64,000 nt of DNA from Callorhinus ursinus. Its lineage: Eukaryota; Chordata; Mammalia; Carnivora; Otariidae. Positions 24,151-36,503 of this stretch are shown piece by piece. The first letter of the stretch is position 1, and each line of letters starts with the position of its first letter. The notes under the pieces are model-generated. The model worked only from the letters and a program-made list of their open reading frames with translations, did no database searches and was not told the origin of the DNA. The position numbers and the translations under genes are program-made. The stretch spans positions 7,559,916 to 7,623,915 of the forward strand of contig NW_020313044.1 in assembly GCF_003265705.1 (NCBI RefSeq), read 5' to 3'.

Positions 24151-25844
24151 TGTCGTCTCTCAATAAAACTGCTCTAATGTTTTATATTATTATATATATG
24201 TTAGATATTATTAATTTTTCAATTTGATTCCTAATTACTAGGAAGAAACAAACAAACAAACAAAAAACAGTAGTCATGTTAACTAAAGAGTTTCTATCTA
24301 TCTCCTCTTCCACCTTCAGCCCATGTGAGCCTGCAGATGTGCCCAGGGGAAGCATTCCTTAAACAAATAATTTGCATAAAATCATCTGTGCCTCTTCAAA
24401 CTTGTGCAGATATTCAGTCTGAGCTCTATTCAAATTTCAAGCTCAAGTTCCTGCCAATTTTATGTTATCAAAACAGGCTTGCTCATCTTAGTTAGAAACC
24501 TCATAAAATGATCTGTCACTGAGCGATTGCTCACCCTCATAGGGAGATACGGCAGCTTTATTCGAGATCAAAGATACGCCAATCATTTCCATTTTGCATT
24601 TGGAAATGTGAGTTAGGCAAGGCACTTCCACTTTTGTCATACCTCCGTAGTTGGTGGTGGAAGTAGCCACAACACTAATCCAATCTCTGACCTGCCTCCT
24701 CAACATGGCAGATATTATGGCACAATAAGAAATTCTCCACATAACCCAGCTTCCTGGGGTCCAGGCAACAACAGATGCTTTGCATTTGAGTTACTCCTGC
24801 ATACTGCCTCCTGCATTCATCATCCCTATTCATTCTATGCCACACATTGAAATTCTGACTTGAAAAACCATGCTGATCTGCAAAGATTGCCTATTTTGTT
24901 GCATTTCACTGAAGTCATGATGATTCAATATACCTAACAGGCAAACTCTCTCAGAGTATCTTACTCCTCTGCACGTTTGCTACAGCTAATTTCCACTCTT
25001 CTCCTTCCCAGAGAAATACATCATTAGTAATTTAGTGTTCCAATGGGACCTGAGGAATGGGTAATACTAATATTCATAACAGTATTAAATAAATGCATAA
25101 ATACAAAGATGAGTGGGAATCTGATTTAATCACAGTCAGATTTTTAATTTCATGAGTTAGCCAAGAACATATGCCAGCCTGGTGGAATTTGTTTCAGAAG
25201 ACTCGTTTTAGACTTTGATATTTCCTATACCTTTTGAAGACTTTTAAGATTTTCCTGGCCTTTGTTATTAAAAGCATATAATTCTAAAAGACCCTATGGT
25301 CAAGTCTGAATGAAAAGAGCCATGAAAAAGAAATGAGAGAAAGTCTCAAAAGCAAAAGTGAGAACTCATGGCAGATTGAAAAAAAAATAAAGCGTTTTTA
25401 TTTATGGGGTTTTAATCAATATATTCCTTTGGTATCCTTTGGTTGCAGGAAAATTCTAAAATGGGTTATTGCATATAGATTGATGGATGTAAAATATTAA
25501 CTAGTATAGTAAAATAATTGTAGTTCCTATTGGCAGATCACAACTTAATAAGGGTGAGATGCTGTCAGGGAAGTCTGTGGATTTTTTTTTTTTTTTTTTC
25601 TGTAGTGAACAGGGCTAGAAACGCAGAGACAAGAAGCTAGGTCACAGAAGTTCCACAATACTGGGCAAGTCTCTTGATGGACACTCCAGCAGACAATAAG
25701 CATTAAGCAGTGACTTTGTATTAAACATTGGGCTTGAAGGGTTGAATGGAAAGATGAATAGGATGTAAGATGCTATCACAATGCACTAGAGAATAGTGGC
25801 ATGCACAGTAACATTTGTGTGATGCAATAAACCTTGTGAGTGAA
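24151..25844. other. Mostly unassigned DNA
   Basis: Contains an AAAC run (24244-24268) and a poly-T run (about 25582-25600). No gene or repeat family recognised otherwise. The longest frame is 84 codons on the minus strand (24488-24742), with no recognisable domain. Confidence 0.5.
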
Positions 25845-26205
25845 CACCCTTAGAGCTCTTCATGGTCCCCTTCCAGGCGGATTGCACTTTCTACCCCCTG
25901 TAAAATTAGGCATGTCCATATAACTTCTTTAATCAAAGAGAAAGGAACACAGTGACTTAGTCATTTCTAATGAGGAGCTCTAAGAGCCAGCTCACGATTT
26001 CCCATGTTCCTTCCCCTCTGATGTGGAATCATGGAAATACATGTCAAGATAGAGTTCCCATCCTCCTCAGGCCCTAAGTGACTCCAGTAAGCAAAGCCCG
26101 ACTCACCCACCCTTAAGACACTTAGTTATTATGAAAAAGAAACCTCAGCTGTTTTAACCCTCTTAGATTTTGGCCTTGTTACCATAGTACAACCTAGTCT
26201 ACTCT
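25845..26205 (+). mobile_element. Probable MaLR-type LTR fossil
   Basis: The 3' part 'cagctgttttaaccctctta' then 'gattttggccttgttaccat' resembles the end of MaLR LTRs, where the consensus reads like 'ttttaagccactaagttttg'. Upstream text is compatible but diverged. Tentative. Confidence 0.45.
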
Positions 26206-26279
26206 GAAGGACAAACTGTTTAGCAATATGGATCAGATAATGTGTACCAGGAGAGAAAGGTCAATTCAATCTGAATTAG

Positions 26280-26323
26280 GCTAGAAGTCTTCAAGAAGTA
26301 TGCTAGAAGTCTTCGAGAAGTAA
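26280..26323. repeat. 22-bp tandem duplication
   Basis: Two adjacent units starting 'gctagaagtcttc' differ at two positions (26280-26301 and 26302-26323). Local duplication; function unknown. Confidence 0.9.
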
Positions 26324-26559
26324 TTACCACTGGCCTACGTCTTGAAGATTATGTGGCTTTAGATAGGCAGAGAAGACAAAGGAAGGACTTTGAGGAAGAC
26401 AAAATAGTGGACTGAGAAGTACAGAGCCTGGAAAGCACATGGTTGTCTAGGTAAGTTGTCTAATGAAGCTGGAGCTCAGGGTTGGGAATATGTAGTGATG
26501 AAACAAGAAAGGTAGGTTATGACTAGGATATTTTTGGAATTTTCATTTTGATAAAATTT

Positions 26560-27044
26560 TTAATTACAGGAAATTCACAACAACAGTATAAATGATCTCC
26601 AAGTACACTTCACCAGATCCATCAATCATTTCTATTTTTTCTTTAGTTTTATCTCTTTTCTTCTATTTTCATAGATAGATAGTGGGGTAGATAGCAATGT
26701 AGATACATATGTGTATGCTTACATTTATATGCAAATTATTTATTCTGTACTATTTTAAGAGTAAGTAGAAGACAGTATTTTCCTTTAACTCACTTATTTC
26801 ACAGTGAATTTACTAAAAATGAGGACAGCCTCTTATACAACCACAATACTTATAAAACTCAGGAAATTTTATATTAATACAGTACCATTATCTAGTTCAT
26901 AGGCCATATTCCAGTCTTTCAGTTGTTCCAAGAATGACTTTTACAGCTATTTTTCTGATGGTTCAGGATCAAAATCAGGATCACATATCACTTTTAGTTG
27001 TAATTTTTTTTTAATCTAGAAGAGTTTCTCAACCTCTTGGCCTT
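26560..27044. mobile_element. Ancient L1 3'-UTR-like sequence
   Basis: 'tacaaccacaatacttataa', 'ccatattccagtctttcagt' and 'aggatcaaaatcaggatcac' match a recalled pattern for old L1 3' UTRs. Orientation and subfamily are not certain. Confidence 0.45.
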
Positions 27045-27590
27045 GGCATTTTTTAATAGATAGATATTATTAATAATAGGGATATTATTCAGCCATAAGA
27101 AAGAAGAAAATCCTGCTATTTGCAAAAATATGGGTGGAATCTAAGGGCATGATTCTAAGTGAGAGAAATCAAAGACAAATACTGTATGATTTCACATATC
27201 TAAATCTAAAATCTAAAACAATAAACCCACAGAAATAGATTGGTGGTTGCCAGAGCCAGGGGATGAAGGATGGGAAAATTGGATGAAGATGGTCAAAAGA
27301 TACAAACTTTCAGTTATCACATGAGTAAGTCCCGGGGATATAAAGTATAGTAGGGTGACTATAGTTAACAATACAGTATTGTATATTTGAAAGTTGCTAA
27401 AAAAGTTAGATCTCAAAAGTTCTTCACCACAAAATAATTCCTAACTGCATGTAGTGATGAATGTCAACGGAAGTTGCTGTGGTAATCTGTTTGCCATACA
27501 CATGTATCACATCATTATGTATACCTTATGTACACCTTAAACAACTATAGTGCTATATGTCAATCATAGCTCAGCAAAACCTGGGGGAAA
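27045..27590 (+). mobile_element. Old L1 3' end (end of ORF2 plus 3' UTR)
   Basis: 'gatattattcagccataaga', 'gggtggaatctaagggcatg', 'tggtggttgccagagccagg', then the 3' UTR 'aacaatacagtattgtatat'. It resembles the ends of copies 1-3 but its 3' UTR differs, so it is another subfamily. Confidence 0.8.
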
Positions 27591-27826
27591 AGTTTTAAAT
27601 CACCAATTCAGATATACTGCCTATGCTTATGCAGCAGTTTGTTTTTCTAATCTACTAGTATTTTAATAAAAATTTAAGTTTAAAATATTCTCCATCAAAT
27701 CAAAGATCTGAATGATAACAATTTCATTCCTTTGCCTCATATTATCAGGAATATTTATCACTTACACAGAGCAAAATGGTTTTCTTAAAGGTAAGGCTAT
27801 TATTCATTTAGAATTGGGGTGAAGGT

Positions 27827-28001
27827 GGGATGCCTGGGTGGCTCAGTCGGTTAAGCGTCCGCCTTCGGCTCAGGTCATGATCCCAGGGTCCTGGGATCGA
27901 GTCCCACATTGGGCTCCTTGCTGAGCAAGGAGCCAGCTTCTCCCTCTGCCTGCCTCTGTCTCTCTCTCTCTGATAAATAAATAAAAATCTTAAAAAAAAA
28001 A
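27827..28001 (+). mobile_element. CAN-SINE with perfect target duplication
   Basis: Complete plus-strand copy: head 'gggatgcctgggtggctcag', 'cgccttcggctcaggtcatg', (CT)n, 'gataaataaataaaaatctt', poly(A). The 18-bp duplication tagaattggggtgaaggt at 27809-27826 and 28002-28019 is identical, so this is one of the younger SINEs here. Confidence 0.97.
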
Positions 28002-28269
28002 TAGAATTGGGGTGAAGGTATAATACTCTGCAATTAAAAAAAATAATTTAGTAAGATTGTTCCATCTCAATTAAATTTCAATAATGTGTTTTTATTAAAT
28101 AATGGGAAAAAAACACAGTGAATGAAAAAAATCATCAGTAACCTGGCCCACTATTTTGGTTAAGGGAATTCAGAAACGTAATTTTCCTTAAGAATATAAT
28201 GTTAACATCTGTCATCTGTATTTTAGCATGGGGCTCTGTGGTGTTTAATGATTTACATATAAAAAATAA

Positions 28270-28440
28270 GTTACTCTCTTTTAATCAGAAAACCAGTACA
28301 TGTTTTATAATACAATTTAGAAAATACAAAAACTATAAAGAAGAAAATGAAAATCACCCATTATCCCACTACTCTGAGAGAACTTTTGGTAACATTTCAT
28401 GCATAGGCATGTATATTTTGCAAAACTGGATCATGCTATG
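28270..28440. mobile_element. Ancient L1-like 3' fragment, left part
   Basis: 'ataaagaagaaaatgaaaat' then 'cacccattatcccactactc' and 'gcaaaactggatcatgctat' match a recalled L1 3'-region pattern. The part expected next appears at about 35900-36290, beyond L1 copy 2. An overlapping 113-codon frame (28199-28540) is therefore most likely fortuitous. Confidence 0.45.
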
Positions 28441-29664
28441 TAGGACCCAAGAATTCACATGCCCAGAAGGCAACAAGTCAGAGGTAACAGTCATGAGATC
28501 TGGGGATTTTGATCAACCAGAGAGCATATGCCAAGTCTAAAGGGACCAGGCCTCCCCATCTCTAGGTCATTATAGCTTCTGGGTGGGTGAACATTGAGTA
28601 TTGCCCCATCTGCAGGATTTTAGGAAGGACCTAAAAATAAGGTTGTTATAAAGTGTAACTAGGGGGTGCAGGAAAGATGATGGCACAGAAGGCTCCTAAG
28701 TTCCATTCATCCCACAGACACACCAAAGCAACAACTACATCTTTGTAACAAACTTTGAAAACAACCTGAAGACTAGTGGAACATACCTATCTAACACAGC
28801 TAGTCCTACAGAGAAGGCCACATTAGGAGGGACAAAGACATGGCTGAGAATCAAACTCCCTGAGAGATTAACCACAGATGGGAGGCACAGCACAAGCACA
28901 AATGATCAAGACGATCAGACCCCACACCAGGTTCCCCCAGCCCTGGGAACCTGCACTGGAAACATAAGTCCCTGAAATATCTGATTTTGAAAAATCAGCA
29001 GGGCTTAACTCCAGAAGAGCCAGAGGGCTATAAGAAACGGACACTCTGCCCTTAAAAAGGCAGTATGCTAAGTAACTCAGCCTGAGACATAACACAGAAG
29101 CAAAGGTTTGAAAATCATCTGAGGTATACCTGAAGGTGATTTATTGACCAATTTTAGGGCACGTGCCAGAGGAGCAGGGATTTGCAGGACATTTCTCTAG
29201 GAACAAAAGTGCTGGTTCTGGTGCCAATTTTCTTGTCCTCCTCTAGTCTAGACAGCCATATGCTTGCAGGAGCCAGGGCTAATACTATCTGTCATGCTAG
29301 TACCATGTGTCTCATCCCCCAGTGATCCCCTAAGGACAGGTCCCACCCAAACTGCCAGCCTGAGCAGCCACCCTCTCTCCCCAGGCAGCTCCTGTCCCAC
29401 CACATCTGGTAGGCAGCCCTGACCAGGACCAGTGCCACAACAAAGTGACTCCTGCCCTGGTGAAGGTGGGGAAGGGGAAGATAGCCCCACATACCTGTAT
29501 GTCCACAGTTCCTGTAGCTTGACCTCTTAGCTGATTATGTGGGCAGCAAGCCCTGACCTTCAGGGTACCTGTAGCTATCACAGCAGTTATCTGCACATAG
29601 CCAGGCTCAGTGACAGCCTGCTCACCAGTGCGCCTAAGATTTCTACAGTTGGGCCTCTCAACAA

Positions 29665-29703
29665 CTTACAAAAACAAAACAAACAAAACAAAACAAAAAA
29701 AAC
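29665..29703. repeat. (AAAAC)n simple repeat in L1 5' UTR
   Basis: A-rich run with periodic C's inside the 5' UTR of copy 2; a later expansion or a lost element's tail. Confidence 0.75.
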
Positions 29704-30039
29704 ACTGCGCAGTATACTTGCAGGAGGTAACGGGGGTCATTACAGCAAGCTGAACTTATGGCAAGCCCCACCCACCAGCATGTCCAGAGCAAAGGCAACT
29801 CATCCATAATAGGAGTGTACATTCAGCCCCTATAGGGGGTACCCCTTGGGGTGTCTGCTGCTTTTGACCATGGGGGGTTTGCCCTGAAGGGCACCACAGT
29901 ACTTCTTCTACACAAGGCCCCACAACTTTCAAAACCAGGTGATGCAGCTGACCTACGTAATACAGAGAATCAAACACAGAGTTACACCAAATGAAGAGGC
30001 AGAGGAATATGTCCTGAACACCCTAAAATAAAATAAAAA

Positions 30040-30850
30040 ATGAGCTAAACAATATGGAGATAAGCAATCTACCTGATGGTAAAGATTTCAAAGTAATGCT
30101 CATAAAGATACTCACCAGACTTAAGAGTGGATGAGCTCACTGAAAACTTAAAAAGATAAAAAATATAAAAAACCAGTCAGAGCTGAAAATTACAATAATT
30201 GAAATGAAAAACACTCTAGAGGGAATCAACAACAGATTAGAAGATGCAGAAGAAGGGATCAGTAATCTGGAAGACAGGGTAATGGAAAGGAACCAAACTA
30301 AATAGCAAAAAGAAAAAAGAAGGAAAAAAAAAAGAGAATGTATGTTCAGGGACCTCAACAACATCTAGCATAACAACATTCACATTTTAGGGATTCCAAA
30401 AGGAAAAGCGAGGTGGGGGGTGGAAGGCAGAAAACTTATTTGAAGGGACAATAGCTGAAAACTTCCTTAATCTGGGCAAGGTAAAGGACAACCAGGTCTA
30501 GGAATCACAGTGAATGCCAAACAAGATTAACCCAAGGAAATCCACACCAAGAAATATGATAATTAAAATGTCTAAGACTAAAGATGAAAAAAGAATCTTA
30601 AAAGCAGCAAGAGAAAAGAAAATGTTACTTACAAGGGAACCCCATACGCCTATCAGCTGAGTTTACAGCAGAAACTTACATGCCAGAAAGGAGTACTGTG
30701 ATATAGTCAAGTGATGAAAAAACCTACAATCGAAAATATTCTACCCAGCAAGTTTATCATTCAGAATTGAAAGAGAGATAAAGAGTTTCCCAAACCAGTG
30801 AAAGGAGTTCACTACTGAACTAGCCTTAAAGAAATGTTAAAGGAAAGTTT
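30040..30850 (+). pseudogene. L1 ORF1 remnant of copy 2
   Basis: Begins near 'atgagctaaacaatatggag'. Coiled-coil-like coding text follows ('gaagacagggtaatggaaag'), then the RNA-binding part ('acaccaagaaatatgataat', 'cttaaaagcagcaagagaaa') and the end 'cttaaagaaatgttaaagga'. Frame is lost many times. Confidence 0.75.
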
Positions 30851-31838
30851 TAAGTGGAAAGAAATGACCATAACTATAAGAAAATTATAAAAGGTAAAAA
30901 CTTCACCAGTAAAAACAAACATTAGGTAAACACAGTAGACTGATAAAACACAAAAGTAGTAAAATCAATTCTGTGTACAAAAAATCAGCCAAGGAATACA
31001 CAAAATAAACATATGCAAAACACAACATCATGTGCATAAAATGTGGAGGGAGAGTAAATACATAGTGGTTTTAGAATGTGTTCAAACTTAAGCAACCATC
31101 AATTTAATATACACTGCTAGACACATAGAATGTTATTAATGAAACCAGTGGTAACCAAAATTCAAAAACCTATAACATATATAAAAATTCAAGAGAAGGG
31201 AATCCAAGTATAACAGTAAAAAAAGCCATCAAGCCACAAGGGAAGAGAATAACCAAAGAAGAAACAAAAAGAGAATACTGACAAAAAAACCCCATAAAAC
31301 AATTAACAAAATGGCAATAAATAGAGACTCATCAATAATTAGTTTAAATGCAAGTGGACTAAATGCTTCAGTTAAAAAACACAGGTTAAATAAATGGATA
31401 AGAAAACAAGACCCATCTATTTACTGCTCTAAAGACACCCACTTCAGACCTAAAGACATACACAGACTGAAAGTAAAGAAATAGAAGAAGACATTACATG
31501 CAAATGGAAATGAAAATAAAGTAAAAGGCTGGGGTAGCAAGATATATATCAGAAATAGACTTTAAAGCAAAGACTTTAAAGCAAAGACTTTAATAAAAGA
31601 CAAACAAGGGCATTACATAATGATAAGGGAATCAATCCAACAAGAGAATGCAATAGTTGTAAATATCTATATAGACAACATAGAAGCCTGTAAATATAGA
31701 AAACAAATATTAACATATATAAAGGGAGAAGGTGACAGTAATACAATAATAGAAGGGGACTTTAATACCCATTTACATCAGTGGATAGATCATCCAGACA
31801 GAAAATCAATAAGTAAACTGTGGCTTTGAACAACACAT

Positions 31839-31870
31839 TGTCTATATGGAATATGTATTCCATATAGACA
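31839..31870. repeat. Perfect 15-bp inverted repeat, 2-nt loop
   Basis: Arms tgtctatatggaata (31839-31853) and its exact reverse complement (31856-31870) are separated by TG. It lies at the boundary between L1 coding text and a long AT/GT microsatellite, and could form a hairpin. Confidence 0.95.
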
Positions 31871-31928
31871 TATATATGTATATGTATTATAGATATTTAT
31901 ATATGTATTATATGTGTGTGTGTATGTG

Positions 31929-31963
<35 letters not shown>

Positions 31964-31965
31964 GG
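31871..31965. repeat. (TA)n/(TG)n microsatellite in L1 ORF2
   Basis: About 95 bases of TA, TG and TATG units directly after the inverted repeat, replacing part of the endonuclease coding sequence. Confidence 0.9.
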
Positions 31966-33265
31966 AGACAAATGAAAATTGAAAAAAAAATGAAGCAAAT
32001 CTTTAGGACACAGCAAAAGCAGTTTTAAGAGGTGCTATAGGCCCACCTTAAGAAATAAGAAAAATCTCCAATAAACAACCTAACCTAACACCTAACCAAA
32101 CTAGAAAAAGAAGAACAAAGCCCAAATTTAGTAGAAGGGAAATACTAAAGATCAGAGACTTTATAAAAATAGACTTTAGAAGTAGAGACAAATGAAGAAT
32201 ATCGATAAAACCAAAAGCTGCATCCTTGAAAAGATAAACAAAATTGATAAACCTTTAGCCAGACTCATCAAGGAAAAAAGAGAAAGAACTCAAAGAAAAA
32301 ATGAGAAACAAAACAGGAGAAATTTGATACTACAGAAATACAAAGGACTATTAAGAGAATACTATGAAAATTATATACCAACAAATTAGACAACATAGAA
32401 GAAATGGTGAAATTCCTGGAACCATGCAATCTTCCAAGCCTCAATCAGGAAGAAATATAAAACATGAGCAGACCTATTACCAGTAATTACTAAATTGATA
32501 ATCAAAAACTCCCAAAAATTAAAGTACAGGACCAGGTAACTTAAGAGGTGAATTTAACCAAAAATTTAAATAGAAGTTAATACCTACTGTTTTCAAATTA
32601 TTTCAAAAACATAGAAAAGGAAAGAAAACTTCCAAATTCATTCTATGAGGCCAGCACTACCCTGACACCACAAACAGACAAAATACTACTAAAAAAGAAA
32701 ACTACAGGCAAGTATCTCTGATGAATATAAATGCAAAAATCCTCAATAAAATATTAGCAAACTGAATTCAACAATACATTAAAAGGATCATTCACCCCAA
32801 TCAAGTGGGATTTATTCCAAGAATGCAAGCATGGTTCAGTATCCACAAATCAATCCGTGTCATATATCACATTATAAGAAAGAGAATAAAAATTATATGA
32901 TAATCTTAATGGATGCAGAAAAAGCATTTGATAAAATCCAACATCTATTCATGATAAAATTCTCAACAAAGTGGGTATAGAGGGAATATACCTCAACATA
33001 ATAAAGGCCATATATAAAAACCCTAGAGCTAACATGATACTCATTTGTAGGAAATGAAAGCTTTTTCTCTAAGATCAGGACAAAACAAGGATGACCACTC
33101 TCACAACTTTCATTCAACATAATACTGGAAGTAGTAGCCATAACAGGATACAAAAATACCTGTTGCACTTCTATACACTAAAAACAAAGTAATAGAAAAG
33201 AGAAATTAAGAAAAAAATCCCATTTACAATTGCACCAGGAAGGATAAAATACCTAGGAATAATTT

Positions 33266-33454
33266 TTTTTAAGATTTATTTATTTATTTGAAAGAGAGAG
33301 TGAGTGAGCAAGCACAAATGAGTGGGGGGGGGTTGCAGGAGAGGGAGGGAGAGAGAGAATTCTCAAGCTGCTGAGTGTGGAGCCCAACACGTGGCTTGAC
33401 TTGAGCCAAAATCAAAAGTTGGCCACTCTACCAACTGAGCCACCCAGGAGGACC
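33266..33454 (-). mobile_element. CAN-SINE, diverged
   Basis: Reverse-complement copy: 'aagatttatttatttatttg', purine-rich middle with a G9 run, 'ccaactgagccacccaggag'. It is flanked by an imperfect duplication of 'cctaggaataaattt' (about 33252 and 33455), which is L1 ORF2 sequence of copy 2. Confidence 0.92.
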
Positions 33455-34329
33455 CCTAGGAACAAATTTAACCAAGTAGATGAAAGACCTGCACTCTGAA
33501 AACTATGACACTGATGAAAGAAACTGAAGACAACACTAACAAATAGAAAGATAGACCATGCTCATAGACTGGAAGAATTAGTATTGTTAAAATGTCCATA
33601 CTACCCAAAGCAATCTACAGATCCACTGCAATCTCTATCAAAATACCATTAGCATTTTCTTCAGAACTAGAACAAATAATCTTAAAATGTATATGAAAAC
33701 ACAAATGACCCCATATATCAAAGCAATCTTGAGAAAGAACAAAACTGAAAGTATCATAATTCCATATTTCTATAGTCATCCAAACAGTATGGTACAGACA
33801 CAAAGACAGATACATTGATGACTAGAATAGAGTCCAGAAGTGAACCCAACTTTGTATGTCAATTAACTTCTGATAAAGGAAGGAAGAATATACAAAGAGC
33901 ATCTATTTGATAAATGGTGTTGGGAAAACCAGACAGCTACATGTAAAAGAAGGAACCTAGATCACTTTCTCACACCAAACAAAAATAAACTCAAAATGTA
34001 TTAAAGACCTAAATGTAAGGCCTGAAACCATAAAACTCCTAGAAGAAAACAGAGGCAGTAATCTTTTAGACATTGCCATTAGCAACATATTTGCAAATGT
34101 GTCTCCTCAGGCAAGGGAAACAAAGCAGAAATAAACTATTGGGTCTACACCAAAATAAAAAGCTTTTGTTAAGCAAAGGAAACAATCAACAAAATGAAAA
34201 AACAACCTACTGAGTGGGTAAAAATATTTGTAAATGATCTGACAAGGGGTTAATATCCAAAACATATAAAGAACTCATACAACTCAATATCAAGGAAACT
34301 AAAAATGTGATTTTAAAATGGGAAGAGAA

Positions 34330-34549
34330 GGGGTGCCTGGGTGGCTCAGTTGGTTAAGCGGCTGCCTCAGCTCAGGTCATGATCTCAGGGTCCTGGGATT
34401 GAGCCCCACATCGGGCTCCCTGCTCAGCAGGGAGCCTGCTTCTCCCTCTCCCTGCCACTCCCCTTGCTTGTGCTTGTTTACTCTGTCAAGTAAATAAATA
34501 AAATCTTTAAAAAAATAAAATAAAATAATAAAACAAAACAAAATAAAAT
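34330..34549 (+). mobile_element. CAN-SINE with long A-rich tail
   Basis: 'ggggtgcctgggtggctcag', 'catcgggctccctgctcagc' and 'aagtaaataaataaaatctt', then about 45 bases of (AAAAT)/(AAAAC) tail. The target duplication 'aaaatgggaagaga' (34315) / 'aaaatgcggagagg' (34550) has two mismatches. Inserted in copy 2. Confidence 0.95.
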
Positions 34550-35277
34550 AAAATGCGGAGAGGATCTGAATAGACATTTTTCCAGGAAAACATACAGATG
34601 GTCAACAGGCACATGAAAAGATGCTCAACATTACTAATCAGGGAAATGCACATCAAAATTACAGTGAGATATCACTTCACATCCATCAGAATGGGTAGTA
34701 TCAAAATAACAGGAAATAACAATTATTGGTAAGAATGTGGAGAAAAGGGAATTTTCATGCACAGATGATGGGAATGTAAATTGGTGCTGCCACTCTAGAA
34801 AATAGTATTGAGGTTTCTCAAAAAATTAAAAATAGAAGTGCCATACAACCCTGTAATTTTACTACTGGGTATTTATCCAAAGAAAACAAAAACAGTAATT
34901 CAGAAAAATACAAGCACCCCTATATTTATTGCAGCACTATTTACAATAGCCCAGAAATGAAAGCAACCTAAGTATCTATCAATAAATGAAGAAAATGTGG
35001 TACATATATACAGTCAAATATTACTCAAAAAATAATGACATCTCACCATTTATGACAGCATGGATGAAACTAGAAGGTATTATATTAAATGAAGTAATTC
35101 AGACAGAGAAAGAGAAATACCATATTATTTCGATTATCCGAAAAGCACTGAAAAGCAAGACACTTGAGAGAAACAGAAACGAGTGATCAATACAGAGAAC
35201 AAACTGGGGGTTGCCACAAGGGAGGGAGAGGTGAAATGGGCAGAAGAGGTGAGGGAATTAAGAAATACAAACTTCCA

Positions 35278-35482
35278 GGGGCGCCTGGGTGGCTCAGTAG
35301 GTTAAGCATCCAACTCTTGGGTTTCAGCTCAGGTCATGATCTTAAGGTCCTGGGACCAAGCCCTGCGTAGAGCCCTGCATTGGGCTCTGCACTCAGCTGG
35401 GAGTCTGCTTGAGCTAATCCCTCCCCCCTCTCTGCCCTTCCTGCTTGTGCTCTCTCTCTCTCCAAAATTAATAAATTTAAAA
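35278..35482 (+). mobile_element. CAN-SINE, longer variant
   Basis: 'ggggcgcctgggtggctcag' head; the middle carries an extra 'gcgtagagccctgcattggg' block compared with the other copies. Perfect 15-bp duplication aaatacaaacttcca at 35263-35277 and 35483-35497. Inserted in the 3' UTR of copy 2. Confidence 0.95.
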
Positions 35483-35899
35483 AAATACAAACTTCCAGTC
35501 ATAAAATAAGTCACAGGGATGAAAATTATGGCAAAGGGAATATAGTCAATAGGGGTATGTTGACAAATGGTGACTATAATTATCATGATGAACAATGAGT
35601 AATATATAGAATTATTAAATCACTATGTTGTATGCCTCAACTATATGGAAATATATTAAATATAATAAATATGGGAAGAATATAAAATATTTGGACATAT
35701 TAAAATAAAGTAATAAAATCACATATCCTGATTTTTAAATTTTGGCAACTACTTTAAAAATTACCAACATGCTGCCAAACCTAACAAATCTATAGGCTAG
35801 GTTCCACCAAAGAGTCCTTTTTACCTCTTCTATATTGCTTTCATTTCCTACATTTTTCACTTAATTTTACCAACTGAGCATTTCCCTCATATCATTAGT

Positions 35900-36293
35900 C
35901 TTTCTAAATATAAACATTAATTTTAATGGCAATGTAGAATTAAATCATAAGCATATGTCATTATGCTTATTATGCTATATCCTTAATATTTGGCCATTAT
36001 GTTAGGTTTTTTTGTTGTTATTATTTCTGTGATGAGCATTGTTGTATATAAATCTTTGTGTACAACTCTATCTCTGTCTTTTATTAATTCCTATAAATGG
36101 TATTACTGGTTCCAAATAGTGACATTTTTAAGGTACATATAACTAAACTGCTTTCAAAATTGTTATACCAATTTTTACTACTCCCACTAGAAATGCTTAA
36201 GAACACCTTATCTATGGCAGTCTTACCACTATTTTGTATTTGTCTTTAATTTTAGAAATTGAACATGAAAAAGTGATGTTATAACAGTATTTT
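35900..36293. mobile_element. Ancient L1-like 3' fragment, right part
   Basis: 'ttaattttaatggcaatgta', 'gtgatgagcattgttgtata' and 'aaattgttataccaattttt' match the same recalled L1 3' pattern as 28270-28440, in the same direction. Copy 2 therefore probably landed inside this older element. Confidence 0.45.
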
Positions 36294-36489
36294 TTTTTAA
36301 AGATTTTATTTATTCATTTGACAGAGAGACACAGCGAGAGAGGGGTCACAAGCAGGGGAGTGGGAGAGGGAGAGGGAGAAGCAGGCTTCCCACTGAGCAG
36401 GGAGCCTGACGCAGGGCTCGAGCCCAAGACCCTGGGATCATGACCTGAGCCAAAGGCAGACACTTAACGACTGAGCCACCCAGGCGCCC
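36294..36489 (-). mobile_element. CAN-SINE
   Basis: Reverse-complement copy: 'aaagattttatttattcatt', 'cttcccactgagcagggagc', 'gactgagccacccaggcgcc'. Duplication 'tataacagtatttt' / 'tataacaacatttt' at 36280 and 36490. Confidence 0.95.
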
Positions 36490-36503
36490 TATAACAACAT
36501 TTT

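Larger units (their letters stand above)
31311..35146 (+). pseudogene. L1 ORF2 remnant of copy 2
   Basis: ATG at 31311. Endonuclease text includes the translated 'GDFNTHL' block near 31758-31778, within a 69-codon frame at 31620-31829. Thumb-region text follows at 32192-32389, and the C-terminal 'WYIYTVKYY' block lies near 35000. It lacks the reverse-transcriptase active-site block and has a 120-bp AT-rich insertion (31839-31965). Confidence 0.82.
28664..35672 (+). mobile_element. L1 LINE copy 2, old, nearly full length
   Basis: Starts with 'gggggtgcaggaaagatgat', an L1 5' end. It has a 5' UTR to about 30000, an ORF1 remnant (about 30040-30850), an ORF2 remnant (31311-about 35146) and a 3' UTR to about 35672. 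Relative to an intact L1, the reverse-transcriptase active-site region is deleted: near 33140 the sequence passes from 'tactggaagtagtagccata' to 'acaggatacaaaaatacc'. Three CAN-SINEs lie inside it at 33266, 34330 and 35278. Heavily mutated, so not coding. Confidence 0.88.

Noticed and set aside
27827..28001. tRNA gene suggested by the tRNA-like heads of the SINEs
   Set aside because: The heads are part of retroposed SINEs with A-tails and target duplications and cannot fold into a complete tRNA with an acceptor stem.
28199..28540. 113-codon frame as a possible gene
   Set aside because: Overlaps text resembling an ancient L1 3' region; no domain, no codon pattern that stands out.
29248..29596. 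Several overlapping minus-strand frames of 66-88 codons
   Set aside because: They lie antisense in the GC-richer 5' UTR of L1 copy 2, where stops are scarce.
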